A model generated the notes under the pieces. The model had not been told where the DNA came from. It saw nothing but the letters and a program-made list of their open reading frames with translations, and searched no databases. Made by a program: the position numbers and the translations under genes. Positions 48,175-58,960 of a stretch of 64,000 nt of DNA are shown here, piece after piece. Position 1 is the stretch's first letter; every line of letters starts with the position of its first letter. Location: assembly GCF_030272615.1 (NCBI RefSeq), contig NC_081409.1, forward strand, positions 207,249,190 to 207,313,189. Reading direction: 5' to 3'. Origin of the DNA: Cryptomeria japonica (Eukaryota > Streptophyta > Pinopsida > Cupressales > Cupressaceae).

Positions 48175-49738
48175 TGGTGAAGGAGCACCTAGTTTTGAGT
48201 GCATTTTTCTACACTTTGGGGTGTTAGTATTTAGGTTGGCTTTGGTTTGTGAATAATGGAATACTCATAGGTCCACATGTGTGTTTTCTATGCATTTGCA
48301 ATTTGAATGTCAATGGGATCATGTGTTTACTCAATTTTGGCTTATAAGCCCTTGTAAGACTAAAATGGCATAAACGTGCATTTTGGTGTCAAACATATTG
48401 AAAAGCCTTATTTGGAATTGAGACATGTCATGTTAGTGGTTTTAATTCATCCTAGATGGTTTAGAATTAGAAACAAAGCATGAAATACAAAAATGCACTT
48501 TTCGGTAAAAGTTGTCAATGTTGCTTGACAACATTTTGCAACTTTGAGCAACTTTTTACAAGTTTGAGCAAATTGGTGGTTAAAGAAACTGATGGAAGAT
48601 TTAGTTAGGACCAAAATGGCATATAAATTCCCTGAGTATGAATATAATCAGGTTTGTGAATGCTTGGAGAGAAACACAATACATCTTGAAGACCTTTTTC
48701 CAAGTTTTACCTTGTATTTTCTCAAATTTGGAGCAGCGGTTTGTACTTCATGGACTAATTTCATTAATATTCTTTGATAATTGATTTTTACATGTTCTTG
48801 TAGTGCTCAGGAAGTATTTGAGTTAGTCTTTGTTATAGGGTTGAATTGAGTTTTTAATTTTGATAGCTCTTGGCCTGAACAAGGGTTTTAGAGGCCTAAA
48901 CATGGTTCCAGCTTGAAATCCTTTGATTTTATCTCAATAACCCTCAGGACTCGAGCCATGGAGCCTTTGTATAGTGTACATAATCTTTGTTTTTATTTGG
49001 AGGTCATTGAAAGGCCATTGGACATCATTTCCTAGGCGATCTCAATCATAGCTCGGTTAGGAAGTGATTGAAAGTTTGTAAGTGCTTGTAGGGATGAGCA
49101 GGTTTGGAGTTTCCAAGTGTTTGGAATGAGAAAGTGGGGTGTGGTAGAGCCTTTTTGGAAGTTTGGTGGTGTGGCAGATCAAGGAAGACATTAAAACCTT
49201 GGAAAAAGACCAAAAAGACCCAAAACCCCTTCAAATTTGCCATTTTCGGGTTTCATACCTGTACGGATAGACCTAGTTTCCTCACTTCATGAATCTTAGA
49301 GTTCTTCCAAAAGGGTACTCAGATCATAAATGATTTTTCCTGTCCCTTTGGGAAAATATTGAATAATTCCACAAAAATTGGTTAGGTAGGGCTAATTGGG
49401 GCTCTAGGCCTAGAAACTAGGGAAAGGAAGGAGCGATGGAGAAATGAGTGAAACCTAAACAAAAAACCAGTTGATTGGTTTGAAAAAAACTCAAGGACAC
49501 CTTCTACAACCCCTGCAAGCATATAATAGAAGTTTGATAGAGTAAGGTTGGATTTACTCTTGTGAATCTTAACCATGCCTGAGCAGTCAGTGAGCACATT
49601 TTGGTTGGGAGCACTCCTAGAGAGTTTGGATATTTAGATTGGTTGATAGACCAAAGTAGAGTGAAGAGAGCCCACTAAGACATAACTTGAATTCCATTTG
49701 GAGAATTATTGAATCTCTTTGAGTACCCCTCCCCATCA
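48175..49738 (+). repeat. E6 3' LTR
   Basis: 1,564 bp, partner of 41941-43488. It starts TGGTGAAGGAGCACC (one change from the 5' copy) and ends CCTCCCCATCA before ATATG. Confidence 0.93.
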
Positions 49739-49743
49739 ATATG

Positions 49744-51194
49744 TCACACAACACACTATCCTTGTAATCTCCTAATTCAAAATCTACCCAAGCTTGCTCA
49801 TCTACAAGCACATGTTGACCTTTACTCAACCAAGTTATCTTATAGGGAGTGGTATGTGGCAACCTTTTCAATTTTAGTTTGTCTACCATCTCAACTACTA
49901 CAATGTTCTCAGTAGACCTTGAATCCACTATAACTTTATAAATCTTACCATGAGATCTACAGGTGGTTTTGAAAAGTGTCTTTCTTTGTGTAGGTTCTTG
50001 GGAATGTGGTAACTTCAATAAGGTCCTTCTTAGCATAAGATTCTCTCCATCTAGGACTGGTCTTGCCTTGCTGATTGGTGAGGTAACACTTTGAAAATCC
50101 TCTTCTTGCACCAACTGAGTTCTCCTATCTCCCATGTGAAAGACTAAATTATTTTCAATACACTGGCCCATGGTATGCCCCACTTGAAGACAATGGTAGC
50201 ATTTTCTAGTGAAGACTATGGTTCCTCTTCTTGAATTGCCAAATCTGCCTCTATAGCTATTTCTTCCTCTAGAATTGCCTCTAAACTATCCTCCTTTGTT
50301 AGGATTATCACTACCATTCTCTGATTGATTGCCTTCTTCATTCTTCTTGGGATTATAGCCCCTTCCAAAGGTGCCTCTTCCTCTGTAACCTCTACCACCT
50401 CTACCTCTTTGATTATGTCCACCTTTCCTTTTGATCTTATCTTCTACTCTCAAAGCTAACTGAAATCATTTATGGACCGTGTCAGGTGCTATCATGCTGA
50501 TCTCATCTTGAATGATCCGTCTAAGACCATTTAAGTACCTTGCAACCTTCTCCACTTCTTCCTCTTGCTTCCTAGCTCTTAGGGTAACTTTGTTGAATTC
50601 CTCTATATAGGCACTCACATCCATTTCTCTTTGTTTCAAATTCTGCAACTTCTTGTGCATCTGCACCTTATAATCTATAGGTAGAAATTGAGTTTTAATC
50701 CTAATCTTCATTCTCTCCCAAGAGGTGATCTTCTTTCTCTTGGTTTGTTCTATTTCTTCTTGCATCAAATTCCTCCACACTAGATCTGATCCCTTCAATC
50801 TTGACTTGGCCAAATTGACCCTCTTTTCTTCTGCAACTTCCTTGTATTAAAATTTATTGTTCAAGGCTTATATCCAATCCAATAACTCTTCTCCATTTAG
50901 GCTTCCATTGTAGATAGGTAAACCTTCTATGTTGTCTTTATTGAATGACTTGAGGGAATGTAAGAATATTTTTTGATCTTTGTCCAACTCCTTCTTTTCT
51001 ATTATGACTCCTATCATATTTGCATCTTCATCATCAGTTTCATCACCCCATTTAGTGACCTTGTCCTTGCCTTTCTTGGTTTCTTGCTCTTGGGATTCAC
51101 TAAGCATGTCTTGGACCAACTTCCTAATGACCTCTTGACTCATTGCCTTTGGTGGCATGCTGCTAGCTTCTGACTCTACCTCTAGGTATGACAT
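49744..51194 (-). pseudogene. E5 gag and protease N-terminus
   Basis: Minus strand, upstream half of the E5 polyprotein. The start at 51194 (MSYLEVESEASS) is 23 bases past the PBS. The Retrotrans_gag domain covers about 50950-50470 (LPIYNGSLNGEELLDWI, WERMKIRIKTQFLPIDYK), broken by a stop and frameshift near 50850. An RG-rich linker follows, then a fully intact zinc knuckle, CYHCLQVGHTMGQC (about 50155-50200). The protease then begins (VIVDSRSTENIV, about 49905-49940). Its active-site Gly is Arg (DSGST to DSRST), which should abolish activity. The frame is cut at CDI by E6 and continues at 41935. Confidence 0.87.
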
Positions 51195-51216
51195 ACGCCA
51201 CTTTTTTTAATCAATT

Positions 51217-51229
51217 GGCTCTGATACCA
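51217..51229 (-). promoter_or_regulatory. E5 primer-binding site
   Basis: The minus strand reads TGGTATCAGAGCC, three bases after the LTR end. Confidence 0.94.
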
Positions 51230-51232
51230 ATT

Positions 51233-52861
51233 TGATGTAGAGTGAGTTGTCTCTCACCGATTTGTGCTACATTGTCTAGGTATCTCCTCCAAGCTTCACA
51301 AGAACCATCCAATGATTATACAGCTCACACCCTCCAAGGGTCTAGAATAATTACCCTCTCTAACCTTCCCAAGGTCCTTAGGCTAGGATAAGCACTTGTT
51401 GTTTTGTGAGTTCCATTTTCTTGCTTCGGAGACCTTTTTTTCCTAGTCCCTTTCACATTCAATCAGAGAGCTCAACCCCTCTACCACATGATCTTCATTC
51501 CCCACACTTTACACATAAGGATGGATGATTTTGGATGTATTTCTAACCCTACTCCTTTCTATCATGCTTTAGAATTTTATCGGTTTGGTGTTTTATCCAC
51601 AAACTGCACTTTTAGGCCTAATATGAGACCTAATTATAGTAGCCCTGTCAACGAGGTATTCTGCATTTACCGGTTAAAATTCCTTAACAACCCTACAAAC
51701 TCTTTTAGATTCCAGACACCCTTTTGGGGTTAAAATACAATATTTCAAAATTGGAGGTGGTTTTTATCCTTAACATATCTAACCCTTACTGGTTAAGTTA
51801 GGCCTAACTGGCCCTTTCTAGGCTTAAAAAGTAGGGATTGGTTAAAGCTCCTTCATCGGTCCTATTGCCTTTGTGAACTGATGTTGGTTTGAGGTCTGTA
51901 CTTCTATATGGAATTCCAAACCAATCATACTTCACCTTCACCCACCGGATTCACCCAATTAGGGTATGTTATCCATGATTCCTAACGCTTGCCAACTCAA
52001 CGTGCAAAGCTTAGGGTATGGTGGCAAATCTTTGATTTGGATTCCCCTGTCTCAAAACCAAAAATAAAACATACTATACAATGTAACCTAGTATTCCACA
52101 AGGTTTCAAAGAGGAAATCCACCATGGAACATGAGGTTGGAGCCATTTTGCTCTCAAAACCTTGGTTTTTAGGGCTCTTGAACCCACCTGCGACAAAATG
52201 AAGATTATTCACAAACGGTAATGCTTCAAGATTCCAAATCAAAAAAAATGAAGGTGAGATACTAGTCTAACAATCCATAACCCTATCTAGGACATGACAA
52301 TCCGTACAAGCCGTACAAATTTGCAAAGAACAACAAAAAATGTGGTAGAACACACCCAATGGGAAACCAAAACTTGTTTATTTGTTTTCAGATCTTCAAC
52401 AACCTTCAATCATTTATCATCAGTCTTTCCAAGCCTTATACTAGCCTTGGAGTATTTACACATGCTCATAACCAACTGTGACAACCAACTAGCCATTGGT
52501 GTATGAAAATGTTGCAAAGTTGCTATGAGTAACTTTTGCAACTTTTGCAATTTGTTGCATAGGTGAGCAACTTTGCTCAAACCCAAACTTGGTCACTTTA
52601 AAATGAATCATATGACCTTAACAAACTCAAAAAAAAATCAAACAACCTACATTAACCCAAAAATAACTTATCCTATTAAGTGCTCTACCTGGCACCCTTA
52701 AGAGATCACAAGCCAACATTGGTCAAAAAAGGACTCTTAGGGCCCTTACAATCATTTCAGCACACACTCAATGGCCATTTGGCCTTATTACAAAACTAAA
52801 AATATGATTCCAACATCCTAGAAACAAACTCAACAAAACATTGCTAAGTGCCCCTGCACCA
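51233..52861 (-). repeat. E5 5' LTR
   Basis: 1,629 bp, partner of 37150-38771. It starts TGATGTAGAGTGAG and ends CCCCTGCACCA. Confidence 0.92.
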
Positions 52862-55133
52862 TAGTATACATGTTGATGCTGACTGGTAAGATGATGATTG
52901 GTAAGACTGTAGAGTGAATAGGCCACCGATATGCTAGTATAATTTCATCTAGCAAGACTCCTCCCACCGGTAAATGATGTTGTTCCTAGATGAAGAGAAG
53001 ACTGAAAAAAGTTTACTGGTTGAGAATTGTAAGGAAGTTGCATCTTCCCAATAACAAGGAAGTCACATCATTGGCCAACAGGTGACATAGATCCTCTCCC
53101 AATGGTGATTGGCAGATTGTGAGCCATTGTGTATCTACCTCCACCGACCAGATGATAAGTGTGAGATATCATATGCCTTCAACATGAGAAACTAGATATG
53201 TGCACTGGATCAACAAGAGGATGGATGATGAGTTATCGGGACAAAAAAGAGAGAGTAAGTAGTGAAGAGTTTTCCATTTAGGCAAACCGGTTGAGAGGTG
53301 AATCGGTCAGATGAAGAAGAAGGTATGTGGTAACATCTGCAAACATAGATTCACTCCAGAATGTAGATATAGATCGGTGCAAGACAATGGAAGACTGATG
53401 GAGTGGTACCATCAAGGATACAATTGGTAAGAGATCCAAGAGGCAAAGTGAAGCACTCTTAATCAGATGAAAATGCACATGGTGAGTCACCCTAGATACC
53501 TGCTGAGGATTGGTATATGTGATGACTGGGTTGACATGATCCGCCGACACAAGGAAGGTGAAGGCATGAAGTTTAACCGATAAGGCAAGATATACCAATA
53601 GGGTTAGAGAGCCAGTAGGCAAAGATGGACAGGTAGTACAAAGCATACACTGGTTGTGTGTTGTTAGTCAGTGACCAAGTTGGACCGACATAGTGAGCTA
53701 AGGTGGATGCCAACAATGTGGACACATGGACTCCAAGTGGCGAACACACATGAAGTGGTAGATGGAGTGTGCACCGACGAGGTTGTTACAGAGTCGATCA
53801 ACATTAAATGAAGACCCAAAAAAAATGGGATGTGTTGCAGAAGGTTTGTGGGTCGAGGCAGGTCAAACAAAGGAGATCGATGTGGTGCACTGATTGATGT
53901 AGAGTGTTCGGGTGCAGATCGAAGTAGGTGATGCAAATTGCCAGACCATTTATGGTGATTGACCAAGTGCCAAGCCAACGGACAATCCGTGTTTGCTAAA
54001 TATAGAAAATATGCTTTGGAAGAAAGGAGATATAGTGGCGATGTCTGATGTTTGCAGGCTGTTGATCTCCGTACATAATGAGATCTGATTGGATCCCATA
54101 CTCCTCGTGATCGGCAGAAGAAACCCTAGTGCGCTAAAGTTCAAACTCAGGTTTTGGCGGGAAATATCAGTTATATATGTGCACGTCAAAGACAGAGATT
54201 GATTGATGCTGCTAGAAGGTGTGATGTGAGTTGAAAGAAAAGAGTTGATCTAGCTAAAATAGTAAAGAAACTAAGTATTTGGAGGTGAAACCGGTAAGAG
54301 ATTTTAAAAGTGATTTAACCTATAAGGCCAAGGAAACCGGTAAACTATTATAGAGTTTAATAGCTGCCTAAATGGGTAAGGTTTACACCGATAAGAAGGA
54401 AGAAGAGAGAGTAAAGCATGCAAGGAGAGTGTTGAAGGAGATCCAGCAAGGTGAAGGATAGAACAGGGTTCAACTAGTACTATGGATGTCACTAGTAACC
54501 AGGTGCAAAGACAGACAACCGATAAGACAACAACAAGCAAGCAAGAAGAGAGAGGAAGAGAGTAAGAAGAAATCAAAAAATGAAGAGGCAGTGTGACAGG
54601 TGATAGGAGTGAACTAGTGAGATAGGGGAGTGTGAACCGACAGAGAGGAGGTAGAGTGAAAGACATAGAATACTACTGGTAAATATGAGTAGGAAAGAAA
54701 CTAGTAGAGAGAGATTACTTGCAAAGGTTACATAGGTCATTTGTAACCGGGAGATTAATTTTGCATTGTATACAAAATTTGTAATCACTAAGTTGGAGCT
54801 CGGTGCAAGGGTTGGTGCTCCTTGGATTGGTGCCCCAAAATCAGGGGTTGGTGCTCCTCAGGTTGGTGCCCTAAATCAGTATGGGTGGTACTCCTTGGGT
54901 TTGTGCCCTAAATGTTGTAACAAGTGTTTTTCTCATCTTGGTTTTTCCTCGTATACACCGGTGTTATGTGATGTGCCTTTATGTGGTTGCCTTGTGATAT
55001 CTTCCTTTATCTCACCATTTGGTTTACTTATTGTTTGCATTGCTAACCAATACTCACTCTTAGGTTTAAATGGTTAAGAGTTTTGGAAACCACTGACTTA
55101 CGCCCCCCTCTTAGTGGCAAATTGTGTTCAATA
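52862..55133 (+). repeat. E4 3' LTR, second part
   Basis: Continues the LTR begun at 36991 and matches 28896-33516 with E7 left out: TAGATTCACTCC at about 53348 is the empty site of E7. It ends GTGTTCAATA, where the 5' copy has GTGTTCAACA. Confidence 0.88.
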
Positions 55134-56600
55134 GATTCTTTCTCTACAGTTCATGTTGATCCTGTTGAGCCAAGTACATCTGTTTACAGTAATGTATCAT
55201 CATTAGTTGTAGACATACCTGGAGAAGTTTCACATGGAAACTTGGAGATTGTTTTTGATGTAAATCCTTCACATGTTGTTATATCAAGTGTGTTGCTTCC
55301 TAAAATTGACACCTCTGTCATAAGCTTTGATAAGTTCATGACCGAAGCTAGCCACGATTTGCCATCTGAGAAAACACTTGTCGTTGTCCAGACTGAGGCT
55401 TCACCTAGAATGGAAACTATGGTACAAGCAGGGCCTTTTTCTACACAAACCACATTTGTTGTTACAAATGTAATCTCATTACATTTACTCCCATGGTTGA
55501 GATCAATCACTCCTAAGAAGAAAAGTCAGGAGATTTCTCCTAATGTGTTTGATTTTTGATAGCTTGGAGTGGTTGTAGATAGTAACAAGATGAAGTATGC
55601 AGAGGTAGTAGAACCTCTTGCTAATAAGCCACAAGGAGAAATTTAATTGTCTAGCTAGACGTTTACAAGGGTGGAATTAGGAAAGCAAACACATGTTGGA
55701 ATGATGCATGATGCTCAAGACTTAGTGGCTTCATTGGTTCAGAGTTATGATGAGCTCCTAGCAAATAAAGATAAGCTCAAGGAGGAAAATGTAAAACTCA
55801 TCTCAGTGATTCAAAAGATCACTAATTCTTCAGAGAAGGTTGATCCCTTAACCTCCTCTACTTATGAAGAGTCCATCAAACAGGTTGAAAAGGCTGCTCA
55901 AAAGGTCAGGTTATTAATTTTTGGGTAGATCAACTGGCAGATCGAAGTACTCAAGTAGTAAAGAAAGCCTTATTGGTGTTGGATAATGTAAGGGCAACAA
56001 AGATAAAATTGAACTAGACTATAGAATCTTTAAAGAAAAGTCTGGAATCCACAAAAAGAGATTTGAAAATTTGGCATGAAATGGATCAAGTCAAATTGGA
56101 AATCCTATGCAATCACACTGTGATACCAAGTAGGGAAAGTTATATTGAGTTTGAAGAGCATATGATCAATAGGTCATTTAGTTGTTAAGGACTTAGTTAA
56201 GGATATTGAAGATGCTCTTGAAATGAATGCTGAAGTGGAGCAAGATAAATTATCTCCAACTTTGATAAAATGTCTTGCAAGACGGTAAGTCAAAATGAAG
56301 AGTTGCTTCCTGAGGATATAATATATTCCGAGTTGGTATCAAGGCTTCATCATGAGCTTGAATTTGAGCAATTTACGGTTACTTCAATCAACATATTTGT
56401 GGATTGCCAAGTTTTCTTTGACAAGATGCAGACTATTCTTGAGGAACAATGAGATGTTTCGATGTCATCATCAAAAATGTTGTTGTTGCAAAGAATACAA
56501 CAAGCTCGATTCCTGATGAATTTCAATAATCAATCAAAAAAATTCAAGCTTTCATGGTCAGGGAAAGAGAAGAGAAAGCATTGTCTCATGACATTTGAGT
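55134..56600 (+). pseudogene. E0 orphan ORF, C-terminal part
   Basis: Resumes in the same frame as 28735 once E4 and one duplicated GATTC are removed (DVD then SFSTVHVDPVEPST). An open stretch to 55558 is rich in Val, Ser and Thr. After stops it continues as a coiled coil (QSYDELLANKDKLKEENVKL, about 55740-55800). From 55930 to 56600 frames shift repeatedly, with Lys/Glu-rich helical fragments such as DLVKDIEDALEMNAEVEQDK. No catalytic motif. Together with 26807-28735 it makes a protein of roughly 1,100 residues whose head is globular and whose tail is coiled coil. Confidence 0.62.
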
Positions 56601-57644
56601 TTTATTTTTGTTTTTAGTATTTTCTTTTTGACAAATTGCATGTAATATCAAAACTTGTAACTATAAGTAGCCTCATTACTTATAATTACATGTAAACAAA
56701 TAACAAGTTGAATAGAAATTTGATTGCAATTTAGAATAAGTCATAGTTAATTATAGTGTTTGTGGATTAGGTCTTAGTTAGTTGGAATTCTCCCACTTTT
56801 TTATCTCACCCCCTCTCCTATTTATATTAGAGGGTGCTCTTTGTAATTTTTATCTTTTGAGCAAGCAAGAAAACTCTTTAGAAATTTACAGTCATAAGGA
56901 CTTTGTGTTTTATACTTGTAAATTGGTTTCTTAAGAAATATCAAGAAGACATTTTGAGTTTAATACTTTGTGTTGAAACCTTGTTCTTATATCCATTGTG
57001 TTCTTATGTCATAGTGGTATATTTTTCTACATGTACTTGAGATTCTAGTGAGATTGATAAAAGGATCTTTGATCTAATTTCTTGTAGACTTTGTGCTACA
57101 AGTATTGAAGATTAAAATAGCTAAGTGTCCATAATACAAAGATATTATAGGACTTTGTTGTTGTAATTACTCCTAGTTATAGTAGTTTAGAGGTGCACCA
57201 TATCAATAATTTTGAGTTGTTGTAAGTTGCACATTGTTGTCATATTAATCAATCTGGAAGGTAGATAGGATAGTAGGAAAGTAAAGACTTTGAGATTTTG
57301 TTTCTACATTTCCATCCCAAGGAAGTGACAGAAGACTTTGAGCTTTCACAAAAACTTCACTTCCTTTTTCGTATAAGCATCTTTGTATTTGTTAAAGTTC
57401 CTTAAGTTGTTGTATTTATTTTCCTAATTGCAATTTATTTTATGAAAAGAGAAAAGAATATCATCTTTTCTAAAAAAAGAGAAAAGGATAGTGTCCCACC
57501 CAAGTTAGATTAGTGTTATAGTTAATTTGTAATAATAGAAAAGGGGAGCCTTCACTTGGAATTAGGAGAGTTTTTAACTCACACACTGTGGATGAAACCA
57601 TAATTTTGCACACCTCCCCAGGTGTATGAAATTTTCAACCAACA
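56601..57644 (+). other. E0 3' region, non-coding
   Basis: AT-rich, no ORF. It includes a promoter-like segment at 56795-56880 (TCTCACCCC, a TATTTATATTAGAGGG box, then TTTGTAATTTT). It could be an LTR remnant, but I find no matching copy at the E0 left end. It ends TTTTCAACCAACA. Confidence 0.45.
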
Positions 57645-58485
57645 AAATCAAGAATAGTAGATAAAAGATAAGAAAAGAAGAATATAGGGAAAAAAGGGAC
57701 AACTATGGGTAAGTGTCATATGTCAGAATGTTCTATATTTATGAGTGTGAAATAAATTTTTTCTCTAATGTCTTCTCAATTATTATTATTTGGATAAGGT
57801 GATCACAACATTTATTGCATCAATAATTATATAGTAACTTCCTCGAGATGTAACATTTGTTGAAGTGTGGCAAATTTCACTATAGGAAATGATTTGGTAG
57901 ATATGTTAGTGATTTAATCTTAAGTTCCATAAAACTTCAAATCCACCAGTTTCTATTCAAATCGATTCAAGAACAAAGTGAGGATGTACTTTTATATGTT
58001 TGGATCTAACACGATATATAGGAGTTTTTGCTTGTTTAATTGTGCTTTGAGTAGCACACGATATAAAACTTGGACAATCTTGTGATCAATGTATTTCTTC
58101 AAGTAGTCTTCCAAGCTACAATCCTTCTTGAGACACATTTGAGGCATCAAAATATCAATGTATGTGGATGATAATGAAATTGTTGATATTTTTTAATTTT
58201 TTTTTGTCTTTTAAGAAATTGGTCCTAAATCAATGTAAAATATATATTCTAGAGTTGAATTATATAGCTTACTAGAGTAGGCTTTATTCCATGCTTGTGT
58301 TGAATTCCAAGTTGATATGTACCTTGATTGTATTTTAGTATTTTAAGTTGCTTTGACAATGATTAATATGTTTATATGTCTTATACTTAAATACATTACC
58401 AAATGCATATATAATATCTAGTCCATATATAATATATGATATTTGTAGTGCGCAATTAATTTTAGCCATACTTCACATGGTGTCA
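57645..58485 (-). pseudogene. Copia LTR tail and RNase H fragment (unit 3, resumed)
   Basis: Continuation of array unit 3 after E0, with the same order as 1980-2805: LTR end, then the RNase H C-terminus (GTGAGGATGTACTTTTATAT at about 57980 encodes the HMEVHPHF-like block on the minus strand). It joins the LTR of unit 4 at about 58477-58490, at the same junction as units 1 and 2. Confidence 0.68.
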
Positions 58486-58960
58486 GTTTTTAGGAATAAA
58501 TTAGTAATTCATCAATTACATATCAATTATTTTGCCAATAATGAGTCAATAGTAATTAGTTGTGATGTCAATTACAATAGAATTGACCCTACATGTAGAA
58601 AAATGAATAAATGAATCTGAACTAAATTGAAAGACTTTAAGCATATAGGAAAATAACAATTTTTGAAATATGTAACAAACATGAAAAACATAAATACATT
58701 GTATGTTAGCATTAATTAAGTATATATGGCAATAAAATAAATTGACATACATTTTTCTGTATTAGTGACAGAATGGTAGGTATATTTTTAGATTTCATTG
58801 ACAATTTTAGAGGAATCAAGAATAGTAGGTAAAAGATAAGAAAAGAAGAATATCTAGAAAAAGGGGACAATTATGGGTAAGTGCCATATGTCATAATTTT
58901 CTATATATATGAGAGTGAAATAAAAATGATTTCTAATATATTCTCAATTATTTTTTATTT
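58486..58960 (-). repeat. Copia array unit 4: partial LTR
   Basis: Aligns with 1640-2110. To its right on the plus strand pol is longer than in units 1-3, so this unit is the parental-like copy. Confidence 0.65.

Larger units (their letters stand above)
41941..49738 (+). mobile_element. E6: Ty3/gypsy chromovirus, innermost insertion
   Basis: 7,798 bp, plus strand, complete from LTR to LTR, with an exact ATATG target duplication (41936-41940 and 49739-49743). It splits the E5 protease between the codons of CDI and LPMDA. LTRs are 1,548 and 1,564 bp. By eye they differ at about 13 of the first 150 positions, so even this youngest layer is old. It is the best preserved element of the window: pol stays in one frame for 2.9 kb, broken only by stops. 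Confidence 0.94.
37150..52861 (-). mobile_element. E5: Ty3/gypsy chromovirus nested in the E4 3' LTR
   Basis: Minus strand. It spans 15.7 kb, about 7.9 kb without E6. LTRs are 1,622 bp (left, 3') and 1,629 bp (right, 5') with TGATGTAG...TGCACCA ends on the plus strand. PBS, gag, protease, RT, RNase H, integrase and chromodomain are all identifiable. The target site is best read as TAGTA: the right flank has TAGTA, while the left flank ends ...GTTAG and seems to have lost two bases. E6 sits in its protease coding region. Confidence 0.87.
28736..55133 (+). mobile_element. E4: gag-only, copia-like LTR element with very long LTRs
   Basis: Plus strand. It spans 26.4 kb but is about 8.4 kb without its nested elements. 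LTRs are about 2.45 kb each once E7 and E5 are removed. Target duplication is GATTT (28731-28735) against GATTC (55134-55138). PBS (33519-33531) and polypurine tract (36979-36990) are clear. The only coding region is gag, and the 1.4 kb between gag and the 3' LTR has no RT or integrase, so the element is non-autonomous. It landed inside the E0 ORF without shifting the flanking frame. Confidence 0.88.
17675..57644 (+). mobile_element. E0: unclassified large element with orphan ORF
   Basis: A 40-kb interval that interrupts the copia LTR; about 5.9 kb remains without the nested E3 and E4. Ends are TGTTG...CAACA. The flanking duplication is GAATT/AAATC where intact sister copies read GAATC, so it is a 5-bp duplication with one mismatch on each side, or a 3-bp AAT. 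I do not find two LTRs: the first and last kilobases do not match each other. Inside on the plus strand are a hairpin array and a long degenerate ORF with no polymerase or transposase motif that I recognise. The class is undetermined: a defective LTR element or a DNA transposon are both possible. Confidence 0.6.

Noticed and set aside
17675-57644. E0 as a standard LTR retrotransposon
   Set aside because: The first and last kilobases do not match each other and no PBS follows the left end, so I left its class open.
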